DNA of 64,000 nucleotides from Petrosia ficiformis (GCA_947044365.1 OX345638.1:6333201-6397200); one strand, 5' to 3'. Counted from the first letter of the stretch, positions 13,713 through 26,403 are shown. Numbers and translations are program-made. The notes: generated from the letters alone by a model not told the origin.

Positions 13713-16700
13713 GTGTGCATGTGTGCATGTGTGTAATTATAAGTATAAGTGTAAGTCGACAAGTTCATAAATCACTAAAGATATAGTGTCTTATAAATGA
13801 GATTGTGATCTTTGTGTGTGTGTTTATGACCAAGTGATTTTTTTTATGGGTGTGTTTGTGTGTGTGTCCATAACAAATATACATTTAGTATAAATAGGCT
13901 AAGTAATAATTATGCTGGTGTATAAATGCTCTGTGATCTTGAATCCCTTATTTTTGTATTTTTTTTAACTTTGTTGGATGTAATTCATCAAAACTAATTT
14001 CTCACTTTTGCTTACTAAGGCTTACCATTATGATGATTATTATCGGTCTAGTATATAATATTATGTACATGTGTGTTCATATTTGCATATGTGTCTGAGT
14101 TGAGGCTCAAATGAGAAATACATCTGTTAGCTAAAGAGCCAATATTCACATAGTTGTACATTGTAGAAGACATTTATATATCACAATTCAATTCTAGTGA
14201 AATACATTCTGCAGGTAGATATTTATTATTGCTGCAGTCTTAGTTTTTATTATTGACTGCTCAGTACTATAATATCTTAGATATACAACAAGAACATTCA
14301 GGTATCATCCATTTTAATTTCAACACTAAAGCACAAGAATAATTATTTAATTGTTGGAGACTTAGAATCAGGGAGTGTCTATGCGTGTATAACAGTATGT
14401 ACACATGTGTACAAAAGTATTCAAAGTACAAATGATTATACATGTATGTGTACAAGTGTGTGTGCATTTATAAACAATATCCTGTTAATATTTGGACTAG
14501 TTAATACAGATATTCTGGTCTCTAGTCTTGAGAACCAGACTGGTGAATAAACATATTTTAGTGGAATCTCAACCCTCCACTGTCTCTCTAGTGAAGTCTA
14601 TATTGTTCTATTTACATGTACTAGTTTATACATGGGGAATAATAATTACATAATAGGTATCATGAAGGTCATTGCTTAAGAAAATAGAAAATTTGACCTA
14701 CAATGTCTGTAATTACAATATTTCCAGGTCATTAAATAGAATATTACAACAATTGTGTTACATTGAGGTAATAATTAATGGTGCACATACATTATAATGA
14801 AGGGTGTGTTCAATAATCATATATTAATGTCATATTGCCACTACCTATATACAAGTAATGAATTGTTAATCTATGGTATCTCACTAGTCACAAGCAAAAA
14901 GTAAGATCTTATTAATTACAAAGTATTATATAGTTCATATTTCTTACAGAATAGGCATTTATTGATTTGCATAATAATGAATGCATAACCATTGCCACAA
15001 GTATCAAGTTTAATTACATTTATAACAGACAAGTAAACAATTGCTAGACTAATTATTGTATATAAATAGACATACGAAATAGTTTTGTGGCTTCAATCAC
15101 GTGCATGAAATGACATAGGTGGAGCACTGGAGCGTGATTATCACTGCAGAGCTTAGAGCCATGTGCTCAATGCTGTAGCAGCCACTACAACAGTGACAAT
15201 TATTTAAAAGGTCTCAAATCTCATCAAACATCAATCTGCTCATAATTATATGTAAGTAAAATATATGATACACATATATATGAATATTGGTTAGCCACAA
15301 CTGTCATGAATAATTAATAGATGAAATTTTCACGGGAACAGCATACATATTTGGATATCTACAAGAAACAACTTATTGTCCGAAATGTCTTCCTCAGATT
15401 TACTTAACTAGTTTACCTAGTTACAAGAGGTTTATATATATATCATCTACTTCTTAGCAAGCTATAATAGTAGAGCCACACTCTTCACTTACATGAAGAA
15501 GGTAGAGTCTGGTGACATAGATAAGGTAAGCAATGCTTAGATAAACGCATGGTAGTAATTATACTTACACTTCTAAATAAGAAATTCTTCTACATAATGT
15601 GATTTTGTATAACAGTAATGTAGTGTTCTCATCATTATTAAACACAAAACAAAATGGATTTTATCATAGGAGGAATACAAATACATCAGGTCTCACTCTA
15701 CTATGTGAAGTATCCAAAAGCAAAAGTAGTAATTGAAAATGATAGGAATGATAATTGAGCCTAAGAATTTACTAATTGTAATAGGAATGTTTTGCTGTAT
15801 ATAGCTTGAATTCTTGTATTATATAGCTTATATATAGCTTCATTTCTTATGTATAGCTTCATTTCTTCCATTCAAGATACTAAGAGGCATACTATTGTAT
15901 GACACTTTGTATGTTAAATGGAAGGTGTGATGATATCAGACTAATAATGAACAGAATGGAAAGGCTTTATACACTAGATTAAAAGTGATAATAGCATTTA
16001 CGTAACTTTTGAAAACATAGTGAAATGAAGAACGATGACATGAGAAGTTATAATATGAACTATTATCATACATTTTAGGAATAGAAATGGGTATATAAAA
16101 TACAAGAGACAAAGACAGACAATTACACTATAATAATTATTATTGATACTGTTAGTAGAATGGGTTGTTACTTCATGTAAGGATTCATGAAATAATGTTA
16201 TGTTAGGTGAATAGGTATTGTTAGGTTCATATCAAGATGTATTTATTCTTACTCAAGCATGAAATTATTGTATTCTGTATAAGTATCACACTATTTTGAA
16301 ATGGTAGTAATTATATCTACAATACTATCCTTACATGAAGTGACAAATACATAATGATAATTACAATGGGATAATAATGGATATTAAAACTATTTATATT
16401 CAATACATATATACACAAGTAAATATATTATATCAGTTACATTTATAGTATGGGGCATGTATACCTAAAACACTTGTTTAGAGTGTGTAGTATAACTGCA
16501 CCCTTCATTTGAAGGAAAAAGGATCTGTTGGCATTACTAGGTAAGTGGAATGTAATTAATTATGTGATTGAAATATATTCTTCGACTAGTAGCAGTGTTA
16601 TTATAATATCAATTTTGATATTGGGCATCAACACAGATAATGTTGGAACTATGTCAAATACACACTCCTTACATGTATATTAGCAAACAACTTTCAGCTT

Positions 16701-17169
16701 TTTAGTCTGTTGAGATGCTGTATCTGGGAATGTTAGGAATGCTAATCATGACTACATAAATGAGTAATAATACAACAGCATAACTTCCCTAAACATACTT
16801 CACTAGATCCTATAAAAAGGTGTGGCTATATCAAACTATATGTAATGAACAGAAAGCCTGAGAAGTTTCATAGATGCACTGACATAAATATGTAAGACAC
16901 TTTGTCATAATTATTACTGTCAGTTTTACACAATTTAGTTTTTGTTAAATGTTTCTCCATTAAATGTTTTTCGTATAATAATATGAAAGATATTCAATGA
17001 CTTTTTTTTGGAATTCAATTTTGAAACAATAATTTTCAAAATTTGAATCTTTTAATGAATCTTTTGCCATAAAGCTTAATTTGTTTAAATAATAATATTA
17101 TTATAAAATCACTGTCTTTAAAAAAAATACTATATCAAACAAAACTATCTCAATATGAAAGCAACTTAC
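13713..17169. other. Intronic AT-rich sequence with a weak internal duplication
   Basis: There is no convincing coding exon. Diverged direct similarity links about 15460-16080 and 16440-16900: both hold a 'ttca-tt-aaga' block ending at GGTAAG and, about 400 bp later, an 'aatgaacagaa' block. One side could read as a short open stretch ending at a donor (MKKVESGDIDK, near 15493-15525). The copies differ by indels that break this frame, so it is treated as non-coding. A short match to the 'cttgagaaccaga' family lies near 14525. Confidence 0.45.
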
Positions 17170-17271
17170 CCACAGAGGATTCTTCCATGAAAGATTGATT
17201 TCATTAGTTGAGAACGTTTGGTTCAAATATTCCATATTACCATATGAAGCAGCCCAGAAGAAACTATTATG
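17170..17271 (-). CDS. Ankyrin gene exon 3 (second repeat)
   Basis: A 102-nt exon lies between 'acatgtag' and the donor TGG|GTAAGT, phase 0 at both ends. It encodes 34 residues with HNSFFWAASYGNMEYL as the helix-turn-helix core and INLSWKNPLW as the loop running into the next repeat. Confidence 0.8.
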
Positions 17272-17680
17272 CTACATGTAAGACAAACAAGAAATATTAA
17301 TAAATTATATGCTATTAATCAGTAATGGTCATTATCATGAGATAATAGATACATGTATCATGTATATGTAAATGCATAACACATGTCTAAGCATATAATT
17401 GCTACACACCACACCCTCATGAATAACTAATAAGCAATTTTAGCAATATTTGTGATTTTAGTATCCCCATTTCCATGACTCTGGATCCACCCCTCAATTT
17501 AGTGATCAAATAAAGCAGTTCGTGAAATTGTTTTTTCTTTTAGTTTAACACACAAAATGATAAAATAACATTTAGTTATCGCTCAATACAAAATCAATTA
17601 AATGTTTAGAAACACACACAATGGATTAACCGAAATTCAAAATCTGCACTTGCTGGATATTTTGAGAGTATTTCATGTTA

Positions 17681-19821
17681 GCGTAACCTGCCAATTATCG
17701 TCCAAGTTTTGTACTACGAATTATAAACTCACGATAGAAATGTCAAATTAATGGGGGCGTTCATCTGATGCAAGCCCAACCCTTCCAATACAAGTTCCCG
17801 AAAATAAAATTACAAAATTCAGTTCCAGCAGTTAGCGACACACCTCCAAAGTGAGCTCGGTTTTCTGCCAATTATCGATCACCAGTAGCAATATTCAACC
17901 ACACCTGTTAATTACTTTAACGAATTATCGACCACTTTTCTTTATTTTAATTCTTTGGTGAACTGTTACATTCTGAGAAAACCTGATAACAACGTTACAA
18001 TACACTTACCTCCAGAGGTCCTAGCGAATTATCAAAAGTATTAAAACTACGTGCAGAAATAGCACTAAGAAAGATATTATGGTAGTAATTTATCAATTTC
18101 ACAAATTATTATGTTTTATTGTATGTATATTGTGATATTATACTTGTGTTGATATTTTTTATCTAGATTTACTGTTATAATGATTACATATGTTTATATC
18201 TGTAAATAATATTTAACAATAAATTTCATATATATACAAGTTTTTTTCATTACTATAAAATTAATTAGCAATTGCTATAATATGCTAATTGCTTGATTGC
18301 TAACTATTCAAATGAGAGTTAGTACATACTACATCAGACAAAATACACAAAATCGTTCATTTCCTTTGTCATGCAATACAACATCTTCAACACAGTCTTC
18401 ATGCAACCACCGCCCACAGCCACAGGCAATCCATTCTGCACCAGTTTGCTCAATGACATCATCGTCATACGCACAAAAACAGACAGCACACACCATCCTA
18501 TGTTACTTTAGATTTCTTTGCTTGAGGTATATCTTGGTCAAAATCAAGTGGCTTACGTCTCTTTCCTCTTTGGGCTTGTTCCCTTATATTAAAATGTTCC
18601 TTTTTATCTTGAGCGACCTTTTTGGTCGAATTTGTCTTTGTTTTTCTAGCTTTTTCTTTTGCCTTCTTCACTCGTTCTTCTTCTTTTCTCTTTAACTCTC
18701 GTTCTTTCTGTTTCTTCTTTTCCTCTCTCTCTCTCCTTTTACTCTGTTTTTCTTCCAACTGCTCTTGCTTCTGCTTCTCTTTCTCTTCAATTGCAGCAAG
18801 TGATGCTGCACTAGTCAGAAGTCGAGCACGTGGTATTGGCTTTTGTATAGTTCTGACTGGAGTGTTATCAGTAGGATGAACCAAAAACTTTGATACAGTA
18901 GAATCTGAACCAGAAGATGTTGTTGATACTGTTGTTACATCCTTTGAGGATGCTACTGCTGGAGACATTGATGCAGCAGTAATTGTGACGGGAAGTGGAG
19001 CTTCCTCATTACAGATTAACAAAGGGGTTTGTGGAGAAACTGAAGAGATATGAGCTAATACTGAGAGAACCTCATCTGGTAGAAATTGTGGATGGTATAA
19101 TTTAAGCCACCAAACATAGTCTTCATCTGTAAAGATATTGTAGCATTCCGTACTATCTCCTCGAAATACAGTTAAAACATCCTGTCTTTCTAGAAAACGA
19201 CGCCACCAACCATCACTGATTTTATTTCGTACCAGTACTCCTTTCTCAATAGCCACTGATTCAACAACATTCAATACATCCTTACGTGTCTTACCATAAC
19301 CAAGACCAGCACAACTCTTAACAAACTCAGCTAATTCCTTTTCTTCTACTGGAGTTAAGTAAGGTTTTGGCCCTGGCTTTCTTCCATGTAAAACTCGACC
19401 ACTTATTCTATCTTTTAGGGTACTTTTGGGAATGCCATGATCTAAAGCAGCTCTATTTACGCCACTTTCTCCAGTTTCAACTGCTTCTATAGCCTTTTTC
19501 ATTCCCTCCTCAGTCCACTTCTTCCTTTTGGTAGACTGCCGTGGTTTCACTGCTGTTGATATAGACGGAGGAGCAGATTTTGAGCGTCTATGTGTCAGGC
19601 GTCGTCTCTTCTTCCCTTGTGGCATGTTTGTAGAATTAAAAAATTAATAAAATCACCAGTAAACATGAAGACGTCCTTTCTCTTACCTCCACACACTGGG
19701 CATGTGCCGTATGTCCGTAAATTTCTGCACACTCTCGTACTCTTCCGGTCACTCGAAGAATTTGCTAGACCTGTCGCATGTGGTCGATAATTGGTACTGG
19801 TCGATAATTGGCAGACTACGC
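17681..19821 (-). mobile_element. Pogo/Tigger-like DNA transposon with TIRs and TA duplication
   Basis: Terminal inverted repeats of 20 bp (17681-17700 and 19802-19821) differ at two positions (GCGTAACCTGCCAATTATCG against GCGTAGTCTGCCAATTATCG). They are flanked directly by TA on both sides (17679-17680, 19822-19823), as expected for the Tc1/mariner/pogo superfamily. Copies of the core AATTATCG recur near both ends and may bind transposase: 17691, 17871, 17923 and 18026 on the left, and 19785 and 19803 (reverse) on the right. One long transposase-like frame lies inside on the minus strand. The element sits in an ankyrin gene intron in the gene's own orientation. Confidence 0.8.
18498..19625 (-). 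CDS. Tigger/CENP-B-like transposase lacking the DDE core
   Basis: An uninterrupted 375-codon frame. Residues about 37-76 form a psq-type helix-turn-helix (WTEEGMKKAIEAV to STLKDRISG). Residues about 88-149 match a CENP-B-type DNA-binding fold (LTPVEEKELAEFVK, then ISDGWWRRFLERQ). In DDE_1 transposases about 200 residues with the catalytic triad follow. Here the frame passes at about residue 150-160 straight into a sequence that normally follows the catalytic domain (DEDYVWWLKLYHPQFLP). It then has a Ser/Thr-rich stretch and a Lys/Glu coiled-coil-like basic tail (about 280-350). It should bind DNA but not cut it. The open frame despite the deletion suggests a recent internal deletion or retained use; TIRs flank it. 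Confidence 0.8.
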   Translation of the reverse strand: MPQGKKRRRLTHRRSKSAPPSISTAVKPRQSTKRKKWTEEGMKKAIEAVETGESGVNRAALDHGIPKSTLKDRISGRVLHGRKPGPKPYLTPVEEKELAEFVKSCAGLGYGKTRKDVLNVVESVAIEKGVLVRNKISDGWWRRFLERQDVLTVFRGDSTECYNIFTDEDYVWWLKLYHPQFLPDEVLSVLAHISSVSPQTPLLICNEEAPLPVTITAASMSPAVASSKDVTTVSTTSSGSDSTVSKFLVHPTDNTPVRTIQKPIPRARLLTSAASLAAIEEKEKQKQEQLEEKQSKRREREEKKKQKERELKRKEEERVKKAKEKARKTKTNSTKKVAQDKKEHFNIREQAQRGKRRKPLDFDQDIPQAKKSKVT

Positions 19822-20238
19822 TATTTTTGCCATTTTTTGTATTGTACGCTAGTCAAATGACTCTTCTCTCAATAAAAAATAATTTATGAGACATTTAAAA
19901 GCTAATTACACTAAATTATGACAATGAATAATAGCATTTATTATTGTTATACAATTATCACTACTATATTATATCATTTTTACAATTATGACTATAATTA
20001 AATGTCTTTTTCAATATGTATTTATCAAATAAATAAATTAAGTATATAATTAGTGCAATACTGTATAGCAGGAAACTTATACTAGTGCAAACTTTTGTGA
20101 TTTGTTTCTATGAACAAGATTAGCAACTCATGGTTTATGTAATTACGTTACAGTACATACATGTACATACATCTACCACACCCATATATTGTACTTGCCC
20201 ACCATGTGGCAGGTGTAAAATTCTGTAATTTGGAGAAG

Positions 20239-20750
20239 ATGGTAAGCTTCAGCATGGAAGCTATGGTGAGAGGCTAGTACATTTATGAAAGTATATGGAT
20301 TGCTGTGATAGATGAAGAGTTACAGTACCAGAGAGAATTAGGAAACTCTTATGATCCTTTCTCAGTGGCAGTAATGAAAAATGATTTGAACGTGAGCCAT
20401 ATTCCAAGGAAGATTTCATTTGTATCTTCTATCTTTCTGCTTCATGGAGGATCTATTTACAGTAGAGTTATTGGTTCAAAATGCTATTCGGCACATTGTG
20501 AAGAACATCACAACAGAAGAGAAGAAGTTGAATGATCATCACATGAATTATGCTCAGTCTCTCCTGAAGAATCAATTTCCTTCAATGAATGGACTCATCT
20601 CCACCCCTGCTTGTATTAAGACAATACTCTCAAGAAAGCTCCAACATGATCCAGGTCATACATTCCCGTGGAGATCATTGGATTGTAGTATCAACAATCA
20701 AGTGTAAAGAAGGCACAGTAAAAGATTATGACTCTGTCTATACTCTATAG
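20239..20750 (+). pseudogene. HIRAN-domain relic fused to a C48 (Ulp1)-like peptidase fragment
   Basis: From ATG 20239, with an early stop, the + strand reads a HIRAN-type domain: ELQYQRELGNSYDPFSVAVM, then HIPRKISFVSSIFLLHGGSI, then a V-GSKCYSA block (to about 20490). After a frame change it reads LNDHHMNYAQSLLKNQFP (about 20535-20590). A final block, GDHWIVVSTI with YDSVY (about 20665-20740), resembles the His- and Asp-bearing segments of Ulp1-like cysteine peptidases. HIRAN binds DNA ends or aberrant DNA in known proteins. Frameshifts and stops make this copy dead. It abuts, tail to tail, the transposase relic at 20738-21522. Confidence 0.65.
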
Positions 20751-21522
20751 CTCCATAGATTGCCAAACAAAAGCTGTAGATAATCTTTCATGTGGATCAT
20801 CTGTAGAATTAGCAAAAATGCATCAGGAAAGACGATTAAATCTATTATTCTCTCCTCATTACACCAATGATTGGCAGTATAAGTTAAATGTCCGTCTTTA
20901 GGAAAGTTAACATGGGGAATGGTTGCGGAGGTCTTCCCTTGATAAATCACTTCAAATGGGATGAGTTCACCTGTCCTGGTGCCACAGACAACCACGGTGA
21001 TTTGTCACTTATCCTTCATGTCAGCTATTTCTACTCTCTTCAATCCCTTCAACTCCATGGTCTATGAAATTTCTGGTACTATGCTTACCCCAGTTTCGTA
21101 GCAATTAAAAACCAAGTCAGGTGGGATCTCGTCCAGATCAATAATGGCTTTGATGTCAATCAGGAACTGTTCACATACCTCCTCGAAATTAGCGACAGTC
21201 ATTTTAGCTGTTGAGCTTCACTTTACAGAACCAATTCTATGCAGAAAAGACCTTGCCCAAGGGTTTGACACTTTAATGGGCCCTCCATGCTATGACAGTA
21301 GGTTCATGTCATTTTTTTATAATGACTGTTGCAGCTGCCATCACTATGGTTGATGTAACTACACCACCTCCATCTCTCACAGCTTTAATGTAGCATTTGA
21401 CTTGGTTGTGAAGTTTTTTTCCTAACAATAATGAACGTCCTGTCTTATTAGAAGGCAAGGTTTTAATCACGAATTTGTCATTTCCCTGACGTAAAAGTAT
21501 CTCAGTTTGAACTATCTACGTA
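20738..21522 (-). pseudogene. Pogo-like (DDE_1) transposase relic
   Basis: Minus-strand blocks in order: TGRSLLLGKKLHNQVKCYIK with KAVRDGGGVVT (about 21460-21380), FEEVCEQFLIDIKAI (about 21190-21150), DEIPPDLVF followed by NCYETG where the first catalytic Asp segment (N-W-D-x-T/S-G) is expected (about 21130-21090), and VVCGTRTGELIPFEVIYQGK then LTYTANHWCNEE (20995-20870). The D-to-Y change, several stops and the loss of everything after the NHW block show inactivity. It ends at the 3' end of the HIRAN/C48 relic. Confidence 0.75.
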
Positions 21523-21716
21523 GACTCATAGCAAAACACACTATAGAAGATTAAGAAGACAAACTGTCAAAGTGTCAAGTAATTCTATTAATTAATTGAA
21601 TATCAGGTGAGCTTGGAAACACTCGCGGATATTAACTTTCATGTTTAGAGCCCAATTTGTGAAAATCGTGAAAGTTTATGGATCGTGAAAGTTTCCCGAT
21701 ATACAGTATATGTATA

Positions 21717-21830
21717 GGTTATATCACAGAACAAGTGTTATATCAGATTTATAAACACCGAGCCTGAGGTCGTAGCCCGAGGGCGCGTTGTTTATAAATC
21801 TGATATAACACAAGTGCACGTGATATAACC
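21717..21830. mobile_element. Foldback element with 40-bp arms
   Basis: Left arm 21717-21756 and right arm 21789-21830 are near-perfect inverted repeats (GGTTATATCAC at the tips, GTTATATCAGATTTATAAAC inside). They enclose a GC-rich core of about 32 bp. The structure would form a long hairpin. No coding capacity. Confidence 0.75.
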
Positions 21831-21831
21831 A

Positions 21832-22502
21832 ATATATATCTTGCTTAGCTCAAACATCAAAGGATCATTGTGCATGCTCAGAGACAGAGGTCAATCAGGT
21901 CATTGTGATGGCTGAGAAAGAAAATTGTGAGCTGCCTCTGCAGCGAAGAAACGCAAGCTTTCACTTTCTCTAAATAGGGAGCGCTGGTTTAGTGTAGTCT
22001 CCAAAAACGAAATTTAGAATTTAGAAATTGAGAAAAACGTCAGGTACCTAAAACTACAGATGCTAGTATCCGATGAAATCAAAATGGAGACTAATATCCA
22101 CCCAGGACAATATATGCAATTCTATCCGGTATCCTCCGTTATATGCGTTCATTTGGCCCACAATACAACAATTGTCAAGTCAATATTTATAATGCTCCTC
22201 TCCCTTCTTATTGCCCTACTGCTTTTTGGCCTCCCTTTGCCCCTTCTTGCTGCAATTATTCAAGAGATCCACTCAAAGGAAAGGAACACTAATTTTGAAA
22301 AAAACTAATTTGCTGTATTGATTATTTACTCTTCTACTTGATTGTTGATTTCAATTTAAACAATTCTATTCAATGTTAAGGTGTTAAGAAGGTGATAGGG
22401 TTTATATCAAACATCAAAGGGTTATATAAGACCCATGGGCTTATATCACATTTATATCCCAGTTATTTTCTTTGATGTTTGAGCTAGGTATGATATATAT
22501 AA
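21832..22502. mobile_element. Non-autonomous TIR element of about 0.67 kb
   Basis: TAGCTCAAACATCAAAG at 21846-21862 is repeated exactly in inverted orientation at 22470-22486. Weaker TATATATC similarity extends outward on both sides. Another direct copy of the core, TCAAACATCAAAGG, lies near 22407. An 82-codon open frame inside (22060-22308) has a hydrophobic leucine-rich segment, but I recognise no family and do not call it a gene. Confidence 0.6.
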
Positions 22503-25500
22503 ATATATATACATGTATCTATAATCAATCTGGTAATTAATTTCAGAACTTATTTTTCGTCACTATAATTACATGTATATATGTACATGTATACTGAAAA
22601 TATGAAATAATAACTATTATGATAATTTCAAAAGTCCTCCACTATGATTACAATAATAATTATCATTATTTTTTTTATTGGGCTCTCCTAATATGGTTAT
22701 TCTAAGCAATTCCAAATTGGAGAATTTGAAATTAACACTCACTGATATTATCAATATCTCTATACTAGTCACCATAATATATAACATCAATCATAATCAC
22801 CTTGATCTTAAACATGTTTAAGATAATCACCATAGTAATTATAAACATAGGTGGTGACAGACACTGTCAATTGGGACAGTGTACATGTATATATACAATA
22901 TAATAAATGATGATATCACTGCAAATGTAATTAATTTTATCTTATTGAGTCAGTTTATTGCAGATCATTCATCACACTCACTATGAATAATTAATTTTGC
23001 CAAAACTCTTGCATAGTCCATGTTCCATTATAACTTATCATTCCTGCAACTGTCAATATGTAGTCTAGTGTATACAGCCCCTACCCTCTAAATGAGGGAG
23101 AGCTAACACAAACTTAGTGGCCTAGAACAGTTGCTTGGGAAGAAATTTAGTGCAGCTTAAAATGTACCCACATTCATTAGCAATGAGGAGTGTGATCATA
23201 TTAAATGTCACTTAATTAATCAATGGTTCAATAAGCACTATTCTACTAGTGATTGGAAAGTTGGAATTTGGACTACAAGTTAAGTTGGTAAGTACATGTA
23301 TATTTATTTAAACTATGTTTTAATATATTCACAATTTTTTTAAGAACGATTCCTAAAGCAAATGAATGAAATTCACTTTTCACTGGGTAAACATTTTCCC
23401 AGTGCCCGGGTCTGAACTGGTCTACCCTCATACCAAGGCTTTTTAAGATAGCAGAGAAGAAATCCCTGGATTCAACTGTTTGCACCTACACTAATTAATG
23501 TTTTAATTTCCTACATTTCTGAGGTGAACATGACACTAATGTAATCCTTCAGTTTCACTTAGTTGAATTAAACAATATGGTTAGTTTAGATCCAGTGATC
23601 TCTGTTCTTTACAGCTACGTAGATATCCTGATGTTGTTCTAAACCAGAAGTAGATCTTGGTCGTGATATTGTATTTTATAAAATTTAGTGAGCATGCATT
23701 ATTTTGCATGTTAATTAGCACATGCACAAACAGACGAACTCAGGCTGTTTTTCTCCAAGGGCCTGGGTATGAGGGTAATCTGATCCAGGTCTAGCTACAC
23801 TAGTTAAACACGAAATGATTTGTGCACAATTTATGTATAGGCAGGAAGTGTAAATAGTCATTCAATACATTTTATAAAACCCAGGATTATAACTGGAAAG
23901 AAGCTGTTGTGTAATGATCATTGTTGAGTGGGTATAAGAATACAGTATTTAAATGTTTACCATTGCAGTAGGAACCATGATGCCACAGAGGGGTGTTTCC
24001 CTAATATAACCTATATCTATAATAAATTGTTACTTGTCCATATGTACAGCATACACCAATGTAGCTCAACTGAAATATGTTAGTTATTCATCAAAAACGG
24101 TGTGGTTAGGAAAATCGTGTGTATCCAGAAAAACATGTTTGGCGAACTTACACATATACCTTCTTTATCTATGTACACTAAGCCAAACAAACTCTACATA
24201 TAATAATTACCAACAATGTGGTTAGTATAACTTGTAAATAAAAGGGAGAAACATTATTGTATGATTGTAATTTTGTGCTTTATAAAATGTGTAAGTTCTA
24301 CCTCAATATTACTAAGGCTTCAGTTTCTACCTGATCAGCTAACGAAATGTCTTCAAAAGTTTCATAGATATCAACATTGGACTAGAGCACATATTAAAAC
24401 TGCTATTGTAAGTTACAAATTCTTAAGAGGACCAATTATCAAAATGTGAAGACTACAACATGATACCTTCTGAAACTTATATATAAGTGACAGTCTAATT
24501 CCTTATATGGTGATGATAATTGAGCATTACAAAAGGTACTGAGTACTGATATTATGTGTGGAGTGATTCAGTCATTGTATTTCACTTGTTGTACTTCTGC
24601 TACATGTACATATTCAAACATGTATGTCATCTTCGAGGTGGAGAGCTACTGAATTCAATAATTGAGGTCCCTTCATGTTTAAGAATGACATTCATTCTAA
24701 TTTCCTAAGGTTATTTCCACTTAATATATTTATAATTATTAATTACTCAATCAATAAAACTAAAGGTAGTCAAACTATTCTTTAACAAATTGCATTCTAA
24801 AGGTGTTTGTTTTGAACTAAAATATCTCATTACTATGTTGGTATAGAATACGGTTCCTGTTTGGTGGGCCGATATGGGCACATATATAACACCTGTGAGA
24901 TAATTGCTCAAAGAGGTAGTGTTTCCCACAAAATGTATTAAGCACATTATACAATGTACTTTAAAGAGCAAAGCGGAAAACACACCATTAATTAATATAA
25001 GAGTAGCGGACGGTAACAAAAACTTCCACTGCTTTCCTACACATTTTGAAATGGGGTAGCCATGATTGAAAGCCTTGCTACTAACCTTGAATATACTCAG
25101 ATAGAACACAAAGCTAGTTAAAGGGTCCATGCATATATGATCACTGGAAATGATTATCAATCTCGATGATGGCGAATGCCAACCTCCAAAAAAAGTACAT
25201 AGCAAACGAGTAGTCTCTATTTGATGCAGAGACGTTTCACTATCATCAGAGACAAAGAATGCTTTATATTTCTAGAGTAAGTACTTAGAATGAAACCATG
25301 TGCTTCCTCAGAGATACCGAGAGTGTACGAGAAATATGAACCCCACCCATGTTCAGGTACTCACGCGGATAGAGTGCTATTAATAGAAAGGTAACGAAAG
25401 CAAGTTTTGCTCTAGTTTACAATGGCAAGCAATAAACTTGCTCTGGAAATTCTATTGCTAATCCTTCACTCGACTTGGTCTCATCCAATTAAGTGGGTGG

Positions 25501-26035
25501 AGAAAGTGGGTGTGGCCTTATTATTAATTAGTGTAGGAGAAAAATTGAGTTATTTCAAATATTTCTAGGGGAAACACTACAAGGACATACTCTGAAAACA
25601 ATTATCTTGAGGGTGTTAGATGACTATAACCACCTCCAAACAGGCTTTACGTAGTTCATACCATGATAACAAAAAAAGTATGCAATTAAATCACAATTGA
25701 TGTCACTACTGTCAAGTAGAAGCCATATTACTATAATAATTATCATTATTGTCAATTTTGGTTGTAAAAACTGTAAATAGAATCAGATTTACTAGTGGAT
25801 AGACACTAAATCTCCCTGTCTACAGGTATTTATGGGCATATATCACCCACGATACATCAAAGGTCACCATTGCCAATGCACCATTGTATAAATTCGAAGA
25901 CTATACATTTGTAAGTAGTCAGTAGCCACCTCAAAATTATTATAAAGTTTGAATTATGTATAGCACATAATATTTATTCACTTACGATAATAACAAGCAA
26001 CAGTATCAAGTGTTTTGATTTATATAGACACTTAC
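22503..26035. other. Intronic sequence, no gene called
   Basis: AT-rich intron of the ankyrin gene. Two stretches around 'taccctcata' (about 23420 and, inverted, about 23775) may be ends of an old inverted-repeat element of about 380 bp. A 152-codon hydrophobic open frame on the minus strand at 25205-24747 has no recognisable domain and is left uncalled. Confidence 0.4.
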
Positions 26036-26125
26036 CAGAGCATAGCTCTTATCTTGACATTGTTCTATAATGTCTTCAACTTGCTTCATATTCCTGGAGC
26101 TATGTGCCCTAAGCAGACTGTCATC
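26036..26125 (-). CDS. Ankyrin gene exon 2 (first repeat)
   Basis: A 90-nt exon lies between 'actatag' and a perfect GTAAGT donor. Its 30 residues begin DDSLLRAHSSRNMKQVEDII, the usual opening of an N-terminal capping ankyrin repeat (short first helix, then VE-II second helix). It enters and leaves in phase 0. Confidence 0.8.
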
Positions 26126-26403
26126 CTATAGTATAAAACATAAACAAGAAAAAAGATAGCACATAAAAACTCAATCAGTAGACACCTTATATTTTGTGTT
26201 ATGATGATTCAAATTATAATTGTACATGTAATTAAGATAATCTTGTAGCTATATGTATTATATTAAATTTCACATTATAAAACTTAACATTATTATTATA
26301 CATCTACATGAATCTGATGATATTCATCAATCTTTCAATAATACATGATTAGAAATATCAAAATAATTATTGATAATCAAAAGAGGTGTTCAAGAATAGG
26401 CAT

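Noticed and set aside
15490..16545. Pair of short plus-strand open stretches each ending at GGTAAG
   Set aside because: The two copies are related but differ by indels that break a shared frame, as expected of non-coding repeat.
22060..22308. 82-codon frame with a possible membrane segment
   Set aside because: It sits wholly inside a short TIR element and has no recognisable homologue, so chance is likely.
24747..25205. 152-codon minus-strand open frame
   Set aside because: Hydrophobic, AT-biased, with no recognisable domain, splice sites or conserved copy in the window. The opposite strand has equally suggestive short stretches, so it may be an unidentified repeat.
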